In this document: positions 1-28,696 of the stretch, piece after piece | Position numbering within the stretch: position 1 is the first letter of the stretch | Layout of the letters: the number at the start of each line of letters is the position of its first letter | NCBI GenBank assembly: GCA_027704905.1 | Contig: CM051004.1 | Coordinates: 9,382,010 to 9,446,009, forward strand | DNA from: Muraenolepis orangiensis | Lineage: Eukaryota > Chordata > Actinopteri > Gadiformes > Muraenolepididae | DNA: 64,000 nt | Direction: 5' to 3' | Translations under genes and position numbers: made by a program | Notes under the pieces: model-generated | The model's database searches: none | Told to the model about the DNA's origin: nothing | The model's input: the letters and a program-made list of their open reading frames with translations, nothing else

Positions 1-195
1 CGAGGTGCAACGTAACTTTCTATTGTACATTTGAATTTGAATAATGACCAAGGCACGCTGTTAAGTGTTCCACGTTCATTCATATTGCGTTGCATTGGTT
101 AATTTCAATCCTCATATGAATATGAACTCCAAGAACCGTGCTGAGAAACCGGTTTCTTAATGTGTACTGTACGACAGTGACCGAAATACTACAGC

Positions 196-270
196 TGTCA
201 AACGCCAGAAGTCAAATGTCAGGCCCATGCATCCATTTTGGTATAGGCTTATGACATCTGGCGTTTGACA
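196..270. repeat. Short inverted repeat, hairpin or MITE remnant
   Basis: The 14-base arm TGTCAAACGCCAGA (196-209) is matched exactly in reverse complement at 257-270. Weaker pairing (GTCA) continues inward and about 47 bases lie between the arms. It could be a foldback element or a degraded miniature transposon. No clear target duplication is seen. Confidence 0.55.
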
Positions 271-857
271 ACTACATAACTAACTACTGTATGATTTCTC
301 TTTAAGGTGGATATATTTTTGTCATATTCAGAGTATGCTCACTATTCACTATATGCCTACTACTATAGTATGCACTATAGGCCTATGAAAAATAGTGAAT
401 AAGTGAATAAGTGAAACTTCAATAAGTAATGAAGTAGTAATCGTGCAGAAGCATTCATAATGAGTTTCACACAGCTAGGGAAGACTAACGTTACAGTATA
501 ACTTTACTTTAATGCAGCAGTTAAGACCCGGACAAAATATATCAATATTTGTATAGGCTAACATCCAAGATAACTTATGACAACCTCAATGAATGCTGCA
601 TGGGAGTGCCTCAGAATCAGTAAACAGTAAGTGGTTAATGTTGCGAGTATCTAGGAATCAGTAAACAGTTAGTGGTTAATGTGTTTCAAATATAATACAT
701 CATTCACACATTTGTGCAAACCCCCCCAAACGACTCAACAAGCTTTAACAAAATAATATTAATAGCGTACTCGAGTCTGTCCATTTACTAGCTTTAGCCA
801 GTTTGCATCATATCATCTAAGGCTAATAATATCATGAACATTTTCTAAAAATCTCTA

Positions 858-1000
858 GAGGGGGATAGTGCAGTGGCTGAAAGGTACTGGGTCAATCCTT
901 ATTGAGCAAGATGCCTAACCAAAAAAGCTCCTTAATAATATGTATGAATTCACTGCAAGTCACTTTGGTAAAAGTGTCTGCTTAATGGTAATCTAAATGG
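858..1000 (+). mobile_element. SINE-like fragment, internally deleted
   Basis: The segment contains GCTGAAAGGTACTGGGT followed by a B-box-like CAATCC, then GAGCAAG, and ends in the fish SINE tail pattern CTTTGGTAAAAGTGTCTGCT. It resembles the SINE copies at 24488-24638 (reverse strand) and 57852-58030, but the middle is shortened. Confidence 0.5.
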
Positions 1001-1211
1001 TTTTGTCTATACTCTCTAATTCATACAATGAACTTATTTGAAATGCAAGACATTTAAGTCAGCGAAGACCTCCTAATCAACCCAGAAAGACGCCACACTG
1101 CAGACATAAATACCTCAGCATGCATCTCATCTTTTAGCCATCCTGAGGGACATGCATTTGCATTTTAAAGCTGCCACGTTGCTCCTTTTTAAAAGGATGC
1201 TCATCCTATAG

Positions 1212-1320
1212 TGGTCCTGTTTCGCTCAATTGCTAGAGCATGGCAACACTGCCCAGGTTTGGGGTGAGATTCCCACTGGGTCTGATGCACTAACTGTATT
1301 CTAAGGTGATTTGGATACAA
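1212..1320 (+). mobile_element. tRNA-derived SINE fragment
   Basis: An A-box-like GCTCAATTGCTAGAGCA is followed about 25 bases later by a B-box-like GGTGAGATTCCCACTGG. This matches the head of the SINE that hosts the minisatellite at 49085-49456. It is not a functional tRNA because the stems and the 3' half are lost. Confidence 0.5.
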
Positions 1321-2619
1321 TAGACTACCATATGGCTTATATTTAGCATATTGTATCTGTTTTGTACTTTCCACAGAGAGTTCATCATCTCAATACGTTG
1401 TTATCTATAATTGGTTACATCACATTTATTAATTCCTTTTATGTTGTTTTTGGTAATGTCATGTGTGTGAAGGAACGGTGCAGGACATTTGACAAGATAT
1501 GTTGAGGATGAAATCATTTGACATTGCATGAGTGCAGTATTTTAAAGTAAAAAGAAAGTTTTTTCATTATCTTGCAAGCAGCGTAACTAGTATTAAACAT
1601 GCTTTTCCTTTCATGCATGTTAAGTAGTATTGATATGAAGGTGTATTTCTCTATTAATAATGGCTACAATAGTAATGTTCAACAAGCAACATCTTCAAAA
1701 ATTCAATACTTTAAGTAATTTCAGCTGTATTTTGTAATGATATTATTATCATTTTAAAAGTGAGTAAATATCTTCCTGTTGTGACAGTTGGTAGGTTTCT
1801 GTGCTACACTATAACGATTTTCTGCAGGTTGGTGTCCGTTGTGTCCGTTGAAATTGGTTTCCCTATACTACCTCAAATGTATGCCATTCCACGGTTGGCC
1901 TATATGGTAAACTGCAACCCAACAATCAGTGATCCCAGCTGGAAATGTCTTTAGGCTTTGCACGGATTACTTTTTTTGTTAAATGCCAGGATCAATAAAG
2001 CCAATGGCATACATTAAAATGGAATGGTTTTTATAAGCGATTCTAATCTATTAAATTGCAATTACCACTCACACTATTCAAAACCATGATGATGAAAAAA
2101 CGAGAAATGATGTTGCCTACAGGGCCTACACTTATTGAGTTCATCTTGTTTTACTCCAGTATATGTTTAACCAACATGAGCCATAATGTCTGAAAACTGC
2201 TGTGTGGACACAGGACACATGAAATAGAGTAAGATGATGTGGAACAGCAGCATATAACTGTGATAGTTTCAACGCCAACTAAAGTCGTTTTATACAGGGG
2301 GCACAGCAGGATGATTAGTTAACATTCTGCTTGCCAAAAATGGTCAAACATTAAGAAAAGATAGCAGGAGCAGCGTTGGTCTTATATTTAATGTACCAAA
2401 AATGGTAAGTTAACATTAAGTAAAAATATATAGAAGCAGAAGCCTTTTCCATTTTTTTTTTATTGTTTTATTAAAATTCAGCATCAAACAAACATTTCCA
2501 TCAAATGCAGTTCAGATCTTGTATGTATACATCATGCAATCATGCTTATCACAGATCTCAAGCCTTTTCCCATGTTTTGGAGGGAAGTGAAGGGGTCCCT
2601 TTAAATGCTGTGTGCTGCT

Positions 2620-2775
2620 CCCTGCAGGGGGGGCCTAGTGGCGGAGCGGCGTCACTGCAGCGCAGCAGTTTGAACCAAACAGCGGAGTGACCTTCCTCCT
2701 CCTCTCAGTCTAGAGAGGGGCAGCACTGGAGCCACACGCCGGGTAGTAGTCCCCGCTAGTAGAGCCTCAGAAGAT
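2620..2775 (+). promoter_or_regulatory. dazap1: dazap1 proximal promoter and 5' untranslated region
   Basis: Sequence immediately upstream of the dazap1 start codon becomes rich in G, C and CpG and has no TATA box. High CpG continues into intron 1 (about 3150-3370). This fits a CpG-island housekeeping promoter, as expected for a ubiquitously expressed RNA-binding protein gene. The transcription start cannot be placed exactly. Confidence 0.5.
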
Positions 2776-22301
<19,526 letters not shown>

Positions 22302-23110
22302 CCCTTGACCCCCACCGAACCCCCCCCCCCCCCCCCCAAACCCTGTCCTCCTACTCCTCCTTCGCCGCCGCCACCTTCTCCTCCTCCGCAACCAGACGTT
22401 CTCGCTCCAGCGTTCAGTTCACAGAAAAAAATGAAAAGTGAGAAGACAAAAAAAATATTATAATTTAACAGTCAGGGAAAAAAAACAGGAGTTGTTAGTT
22501 GCTAATGAGTTTGGGGAATTGCTGTTGGGATTCTGTTGACGCACACTCTAAATGTGAAACTGAAGCCGTTGTCACACGGGATTCCAGCTAATTTCTGTTA
22601 GTTTCAAAAGAACGAGTGAAAGGAATTTTAGAGTATTTTATTGAAAGATGAGCTGAAAGATGCTTTTACCCCTCCCCTCCTCCCCACATGTTTTATAGTA
22701 GAACTTTACTACTTTGCAATAATTTTGATTGTCTGTCCAGTCACTAGCACAGAGCCTATATGTAAAGAGACTTGCATATGAATATGAATATTTATGATGG
22801 ACAGAAACACAACAGGGTCTCAAGTTTCCTCAGCTTTAAATTCTAGGGAAATATGTTTTTATTTTTCATTTGGTGGATTTTGTTTACTCTCTGAGCCTTT
22901 ATTTTAAAGTTTGTTTAAAATGAAAAAGTATGAATATATATTATACACAAACTGTGCAATTTTTTAAAAAGAGAATTTTGTACGATAAATGTACACTTTG
23001 CTTGTTTTTTTATTTAAAGATGTAGAATTCCCTCAGGTGGCTGTTTGGGTGCATTTTGCACTTGTGCTAAAAGAAAGGAAAACCTATTTCAAAATAAAAG
23101 TTTTAAAGAT
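22302..23110 (+). other. dazap1: dazap1 3' untranslated region
   Basis: AT-rich sequence from the stop codon to the first strong AATAAA (23093-23098), after a C run just past the stop (about 22320-22337). A second AATAAA lies at 23279-23284. The cleavage site is inferred from the hexamer only. Confidence 0.6.
23093..23098 (+). terminator. dazap1: dazap1 polyadenylation signal
   Basis: Canonical AATAAA about 790 bases after the stop codon, with GT-rich sequence (GTTGTTTTTGTG) about 20 bases downstream as expected for a cleavage element. An alternative hexamer lies at 23279-23284. Confidence 0.6.
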
Positions 23111-23769
23111 AATGTTGTTTTTGTGAATTTAAAATGCTTCTATTGAACCAGCTCTAAAGATGTAAAGAAAATAGATTCAGTAAATAATGAGTTTGTGGAA
23201 AGCTGTTTTTTCTTTATCTGTATTTTTCAACGTTCTTTGCCTAATTGTAACCATACACAAATATGCACAAGGATGGGAAATAAATATTATGGAAAGTCTA
23301 ATGGGACATTAAGTCAATGGAATAACGCTATTCTTTAAATGGACCCAAGTAACCTCCAACACGTCATTAGGACTACTCCAAATAATCCAAAATATGTATG
23401 TATATTTTTTATATTGATTTTGCAGTAACTTTGCGTCATCGTTTGATTAAAAACGGAGCATGACGACATGGTTTCTGGGTTTGACATACCGTCGCTTGTT
23501 TTCTACTGATGACGGAGGGCACAGCTGGGGTATATTGGCTTCGTTCACATTCTCTACGGCAGGGGGCGCAGTGGTGCTGCAGCAGCAGCAAAGTTTAACT
23601 ATCGCCTCGATGGGATTGTTATGCTCTGATTGTTATAAATTGTTAAAATTGGATAAAACAGTTGACAACACATTGTTGTCGTGCATGTTTGAACACTTGC
23701 TCTTGGTCATTCCCAGTTAGTTACATAAGCAACACACAGAATTTGTATTAAGAAATATGTTTGGACACA

Positions 23770-23775
23770 TTTATT
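23770..23775 (-). terminator. angptl4: angptl4 polyadenylation signal (candidate)
   Basis: AATAAA on the minus strand about 360 bases beyond the angptl4 stop codon. It is positioned to end the transcript before the convergent dazap1 3' end, leaving roughly 0.5-0.7 kb between the two genes. Confidence 0.5.
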
Positions 23776-24133
23776 TGTAATCAATTTTTAATCTGAAAAA
23801 TGTGGTTTAAATACATCTGTAAAAGTCCAAAGTATAAAATAATAAGGAAACTGCAGTATTGAATGATCAAACAGCGGCTACATGAATCATATACATTGTC
23901 CTTATGAAGGACATACCGTGTTAGCAGTCAATACGACTGATAGGCCACTGAGACAGTGAGATAATATATAGCATAGCATATAAACAGCTGCTTCTTAGTT
24001 CAGCAAAAATCACTTGGGCACATTGCAATGAGCAAAAACAATGTGTATTTTAAGATAATCAAAGTCATTTCTCCTTTTAAACTGCACGAAAGTGGAAGTT
24101 GAAATTTAGTTGAAGGAGTCATATTGGCAGTGT

Positions 24134-24303
24134 TCAGTCTCTCACTGGTGCGATCTTCATCACAACAGACTTCAGGGCATTCCTGTTTCCTGATGCGGTT
24201 GCCCAGGACATCTGTTGCCTTGGAGACCGTTGCCGGGTGAGATGCCTTTTGGGATATCGGCCGTTGAGGTTCCATGCGCCGCAGCTGCTGAACCACCAGC
24301 CCC
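24134..24303 (-). CDS. angptl4: angptl4 coding exon 7 (terminal)
   Basis: The acceptor CTGTTTGCAG opens GGWWFSSCGAWNLNGRYPKR; the frame ends MKIAPVRD before TGA at 24136-24134. The cysteine and GGWWF are conserved, but the following segment lacks the usual KGIFWKTWRG-YY pattern of the family and is much more basic. Confidence 0.9.
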
Positions 24304-27300
24304 CTGCAAACAGAACAACCCCCTGGTCATCCCACTGCATCACCGCTTAGCTTTCTGTTAGCCCATTTGGAAACCTTTATTTTTGGTATGTTGGGTTAGG
24401 GGTTTGTCTTGAACCCAGAACCTCTCCTGTTGAGAGCATCCTTTGCTATGACACTGATTGCTTTGTTGATTGCATTGAACTTGTATTTACTAGTCATTTA
24501 GTAGAAGCTTACATCCAAAGCACCTTACCCTGAACTTAAGAAACAGGTCATGGTAGGTTTCAGACTTTTGGGGATTGAACCCAGTACCTTTCAGCTACGA
24601 GTCGAACACCCGAGCACACTACACTATCCCTAACTCATCATCACACAGTTGATGGCGATGTTGATGAAGTTTGATAGTAAGTACCTGAGAGAGTCTTGGC
24701 ACAGTTACTGCTGTGGTCATTGTCTCGGTCGGAGGTGGAGAAGGGCATACCAGAGGCTCCGGTTGCCATGCCCCCTTCTGGAACGCCAGTGGGAGAGATC
24801 GACTCCAGGTGCAGGGCGTAGTCGCTCTCCGGTCCATCCAATCGAAACCGGTAGTTCACAAGCTTCTCTTCTCCTGTCCAATCGGTGAGCTGCAACTGCA
24901 GGGTGTACATCCCCTGATTGGACAGGGAGTGGATGTGGTCCAGACCCAACCAGAACTCACCTGAGGGAGAGAAGGAGTGGCTTTATGTTATTCTGGTCTC
25001 GCTGATTGTGGCATGCTAAATCATACTTTACTAAATGTTAGCGATGACAAATATTTATTGAGTTTTTTTGTACACACTGTTGAGGTTGCCGAATCCATTC
25101 TGATAGCGTTCCCACAACTGGTTGAAGTTTTGGGATCCATCATGGCGTCTCTGGATTACGGTCCATCCACCATCTGTTCAGCAAAAGAGGAAGCAATTAA
25201 GGCCCTGGGAATTTTACCTCAAGTCCAGAACACTTCTCTCCTTCCTTCTTAATCATTTTACATAACCACTGATTCTGCAAGACCCACCTGAGTTAATCTC
25301 ACAGGGAACGTTGAAAGGGTCAGAGGTCGCCGGCTGGATAGTGTACACACCACTGTCTCGCTGGCCATTCATAAACACCTCATGGCAATCTCTGGGCAAG
25401 CTGGCTAAAAACAGAGAGAAAATACGGTCAGAACCCTTAACTAAGTGTGAGTCCATCTTTCTAAGTGAGTAACGAGAGAAAGAGTTTTTTTGGAGAGTTT
25501 TGGACTTCAGGTTTCCTTAATCTGAGAAAAAAAATAAGCTGTTTCAAATAACAACTCTGGACTGCACCAAATGTTAACGTGCCGTTAAAGCCAGAATGGG
25601 GCCTTCCGAATTCTCTTAGTTGACTTTCTCTGTTTGCCTACAGTGTTCAGGAATGTAGGTGAGTTAAAGTACATGTTCCTTCACCTTTGGACTGCCTGCG
25701 AGATGCACCGTCAACCCCATGCTCTATTATGGTTTTTTTATTAACTCCGAGGTTAAGGTGCACTTCAGTTTGCTATTGTTCCTTTAGTACAAAGTGTTCC
25801 CTTGTATATGTAAAAAAATTTAAAAGTAATGGGCGATATAGCTATAGAAACCATTTAAATGTATTTTTAATAATTTCTAGTTTATGTTTCAGTTTTTTTT
25901 ATTGAATTAACTTTCAGTTCAAGTTGAGGATTTCAACCATCTGCCTCGTCGTTGATCACACAGTGTTTCTATATTCAAATGAAAGTCCGTTATCTACATT
26001 ATTTAATTGTTTACAGCTATTGTAAAAGCCCAAAAACAGATTGTATCTTCAAAATAAGAGCGTCCTCCTCCATGTTTCTACCTGTTTGTGGATTGTTGTC
26101 TCCCCTCAGGGCTGTGTCTTCATGGCTCCGTCTGTGTACTTTAGCTCTCCTCTTGCCCACCTGGGGAGAACACGACCACACGATTAGGATACAGAAGCTG
26201 TTGTTGTTGAATCGCTGTCACCACATCACACACACTCCTGTCCTTTATGTTGCAGATAGATAATCAAATTGGCATTTGTCAAGTTTTTGTATATACATTC
26301 TACAAAGTTTGTGTTACTGCCACCACCACCAACTCCACCACTACTTAATGAGTCTGGACACGCCACTATCCCCCTCTCCTGTTGTCTCGCTTGGTAAGTG
26401 AGCTAGGAGACAAAGAGGGTAGGAGGAGGCAAGGAGGCAAGGGGAAGGTACCTTGGTCTGCAGAGCCTGTAGGTGTAGCCCCTGCTTCTCCAGCTTGTCT
26501 TGCTGCTGTCTGATTTTCTCCAGCAGGTCGTCGATGCGTCTGTTCTGGGCTTCCAGCGTTCTCTGTAGACGGACAAAGAATGACAAATATCCCACGTCAC
26601 ATTCTGCACGGTCCTTTTGGGGGTTGGAACTGAAATGACGAGCAGTTCTACACCTCTAGGATTTGTTTTTGTTTTGACCCAAACCAATGTGCCATGCACA
26701 GGCGAGGCACATTGTTTATGAATCAATAAATGTTTAACAAGGCCAAGCTCATTGTTGCTCATGGTCTTGTTTCAACCAACTTGAAGCCCATCAGCATAAT
26801 TAACTCTTAGGACCGGCCCATATATCGGTGGGTCCTGCTGTTACCTGGATAGCCGCGGTGTCTCCATCGTCGCTGGAGTTCCCCTCCACCCACGGCTCCC
26901 TCAGCCGTCCGTTCACCTTCTCCTCCACCCGCTCCAGCCGGGCGCGCAGGCTCTGCCTCTCCACCCTCACCTCCTCCATCTGGGCCCGGAGCTCGGCGGC
27001 CGCCTCCCCTCCTCCTCCTCGTTCCACCTGCGGCCTGGCCTTGTCCTCCAGGACCTCCTCTTGACCCTGGCCCCGATGGCCTGTGGAGGCCAGCTCCACC
27101 AGGCTGTCGTTCAGGGTTTTGAGCCTGGTGTTGACCTCTCTCATCTGGGCCTTGCTCTTGTCCACATGTTCCTTCAGACCCTGGCCCAGCTGCAGGAGCC
27201 CGTGGGCCACCACATTGACGTCGTCCCAGGAGGCGTAGGGGCCGCTGCCGATCTGGGACCCCCTACCCTTCCTCTCCATGGGCAGCGAGGACCCTGCGTG

Positions 27301-27345
27301 CAGCAAGACAGCCACCAGGACCAGGAGTAGCATGGCAGTCTTCAT
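24134..27345 (-). CDS. angptl4: Angiopoietin-like 4, secreted lipoprotein lipase inhibitor (whole gene, 7 exons)
   Basis: Minus-strand exons in order: 27345-26845, 26562-26452, 26160-26082, 25404-25288, 25173-25078, 24960-24685, 24303-24134. They total 1350 nt (449 residues plus stop); human ANGPTL4 has 406. A signal peptide (MKTAMLLLVLVAVLLHAGSS) is followed by ASWDDVNVVAHGLLQLGQGL (38-57), the lipase-inhibiting segment. Then come a coiled-coil region (to about 204), a basic KRRAKVHRR stretch at 207-215 that could be the proprotein convertase site, and a fibrinogen-like domain from LPRDCHEVF (233) to the end. The family unfolds and inactivates lipoprotein lipase through the N-terminal coiled coil, diverting plasma triglyceride between tissues. 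PPARs and fasting induce it in mammals. An upstream in-frame TTG is not a start; the ATG at 27345 has A at -3. The C-terminal 40 residues are divergent. Confidence 0.92.
24488..24638 (-). mobile_element. SINE in angptl4 intron 6
   Basis: On the minus strand it reads GGGATAGTGTAGTGTGCTCG, then AGCTGAAAGGTACTGGGTTC (B box), and ends with GTAAGCTTCTACTAAATGAC. It is sense to angptl4. The head lacks a clear A box. It is the clearest copy of the family seen at 858-1000 and 57852-58030. Confidence 0.65.
24685..24960 (-). CDS. angptl4: angptl4 coding exon 6 (fibrinogen-like core)
   Basis: It encodes EFWLGLDHIHSLSNQG through DWTGEEKLVNYRF to PFSTSDRDNDHSSNCAKTLS, following the ANGPTL4 fibrinogen-like domain closely. 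The acceptor is CCCTCAG and the donor TCAG|GTACTT. Confidence 0.96.
25078..25173 (-). CDS. angptl4: angptl4 coding exon 5 (WTVIQRR motif)
   Basis: It encodes DGGWTVIQRRHDGSQNFNQL and on to RYQNGFGNLN. The acceptor is CTGAACAG. The donor AACA|GTGTGT is non-ideal, but it is the only one that keeps phase into exon 6, giving ...NLNS-EFWLGL. Confidence 0.88.
25288..25404 (-). CDS. angptl4: angptl4 coding exon 4 (start of fibrinogen-like domain)
   Basis: It encodes ASLPRDCHEVFMNGQRDSGV and on to FNVPCEINS, the first disulfide pair of the fibrinogen-like domain. The acceptor is GTTTTTAG and the donor TCAG|GTGGGT. Confidence 0.95.
26082..26160 (-). CDS. angptl4: angptl4 coding exon 3 (linker with basic cleavage site)
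   Basis: It encodes residues 205-230, VGKRRAKVHRRSHEDTALRG and on. The basic cluster corresponds in position to the human RRKR proprotein convertase site that separates the coiled-coil and fibrinogen-like domains. The acceptor is TTCTCCCCAG and the donor ACAG|GTAGAA. Confidence 0.85.
26452..26562 (-). CDS. angptl4: angptl4 coding exon 2 (coiled coil)
   Basis: It encodes 37 residues, RTLEAQNRRIDDLLEKIRQQ and then QDKLEKQGLHLQALQTK, matching human QNSRIQQLFHKVAQQQRHLE. The acceptor is GTCTACAG and the donor AAG|GTACCT. Confidence 0.94.
26845..27345 (-). CDS. angptl4: angptl4 coding exon 1 (signal peptide, lipase-inhibitory coiled coil)
   Basis: It encodes residues 1-167: signal peptide, the ANGPTL3/4/8-type inhibitory motif, and heptad-rich helices. 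N-glycosylation sequons occur at NDS and NSS. The donor ATCCAG|GTAACA lies in phase 0. GC content is high compared with the introns. Confidence 0.95.
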
Positions 27346-27475
27346 CGTAGTTGTCGTAGTTGTGTGTAGCAAGCAAGCAAGCTACTTTTTTTTGTTTTCA
27401 GTTTGAGTAGCTCTCTCCCTCTCCCACTCTCTCTCTCTCTCCGTAGTTATGTGGCTCTCCAGGCAATGGGGACAG

Positions 27476-27483
27476 TTTATATA
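27476..27483 (-). promoter_or_regulatory. angptl4: angptl4 TATA box
   Basis: TATATAAA on the minus strand, 131-138 bases upstream of the angptl4 ATG. This leaves a 5' untranslated region of about 100 bases. A CT/GA-rich stretch lies between. A focused, inducible promoter fits a hormone-like gene that responds to feeding state. Confidence 0.75.
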
Positions 27484-27499
27484 GCTTCTGCCTGCACAA

Positions 27500-28660
27500 A
27501 GCAGCGGGATGAGCGCCCGCTCTGATTGGCTGGGAGTGCTGATGGGTGGGTGTGTGTGTGTGAAGGGGGAGGAGGGGGGGGGGGTTTCCTTGTGTTCTTA
27601 TTGTTGTAGTCCCTATGAAGCCTGTCTGGGACCATGATGCAACATAGAGGCTGGATCAGTCAGCTGGAGGCTCTGCTCCTACCCAACTGGCAATGCAATA
27701 TCATTACACTGACTTTTAGAACTAACACACATCCTAATACTTCATTCTGATATACAAATGTTAACACTTATAGATATGTAAAGTGCTCTTTACATATAGT
27801 TTTTTTTCACTGGTTATAGCAAACTAAAATGCATGCCTGGTAAACCAAATGCAAAGAATAATTCTTATACACATGGTATGAATACGATTCCAGTGTGTAT
27901 TTAATGCAATAGAAATAGAGAAGGCTCCACCTTGAGTTGTTGCAATTAACACATCCTCTGCAGAATAGTTTTCTTGATTGTGCTGGCTTTGCTTGACAAG
28001 TAGGCAGGAGATTTAATTATAGGAGATCTCCAGGAGATTAATATATATATTATGAAACATAAATGCACCATTGCATTTGTGGTGTCAGAAGTTTTGTTTT
28101 GTGTTTTTAGCCTGATCAATTCTTAGTCGACTACTAGGCCTCAGGCTGCGTTCAAGTCCGGGACAGGCAGCGAGCTAAACGCGTCAGTAGTCTGTGAGAA
28201 GTAGGGGAAAGTTCAACCCGCACTTTTACCTTGTTTACTCATCGGCACCCACGCACACGTGTCACGTGTTGTTCCCTGATGCCTGTGTAATTGAAACAAG
28301 ATGTTTGGATGCTCCTGCAGCGTTCAGAGCACGTTTGAACGTGGTTCTACAATGACAGCAGTTGTATTGTTATTATATAGTGGGACGTGTAGTTTATTAA
28401 GCAGCCAATTCAATTGTTTTCACGTGACGTCACAGCCGTATAGGAACGCGAAAACATTGGTCAAACTGCATCTCAATTATTACCGTCAATCACCCCAAAA
28501 CCAATAACTGAATGTAAGGCCATCTGGTTATGGTAGCTATAAGTCTCTCTTACATCTTAACTATCTTGCAAACTAAAGCTAGCTCCATAAAATACCATTA
28601 TTGATGAGAGATGAGAGCTAAAAATGCAGTGATTTAATAAACACCAGCCAGCTTGCCTTT
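27500..28660. other. angptl4 upstream region, no coding
   Basis: No exon or known repeat is recognised apart from short GT and G runs near 27550-27585. An overlapping E-box and cAMP-response-like site lies at 28420-28432. Confidence 0.5.
28420..28432. promoter_or_regulatory. Overlapping CACGTG E-box and TGACGTCA CRE
   Basis: The sequence TCACGTGACGTCA contains a palindromic E-box (28421-28426) fused to a full CRE palindrome (28425-28432). It lies about 1.1 kb upstream of the angptl4 start. Occupancy is unknown. Confidence 0.4.
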
Positions 28661-28663
28661 GGA

Positions 28664-28696
28664 AAACTAGAGGGCACTCAGTAGAGCGCATACCAC
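28664..28696 (+). repeat. Left part of dispersed repeat interrupted by a retrotransposon
   Basis: It begins AACTAGAGGGCACTCAGTAG, the same start as copies at 35090 and (shorter) 59058. Its right part resumes at 30944. The terminal 14 bases (28683-28696) are duplicated at 30930-30943. Confidence 0.75.

Larger units (their letters stand above)
1..2620. other. Upstream intergenic DNA of dazap1
   Basis: No coding exon is recognised here. The stretch is AT-rich and holds a small inverted repeat (196-270), two SINE-like segments (858-1000 and 1212-1320), and otherwise unique-looking sequence. The short open frames have no family resemblance and atypical composition. CpG content rises only after about 2620, as the dazap1 5' end is approached. 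Confidence 0.6.

Noticed and set aside
27346..27372. Upstream start for angptl4 adding a Leu-His-Thr-rich leader
   Set aside because: The codon at 27372 is TTG, not ATG. The ATG at 27345 has A at -3 and directly begins a signal peptide.
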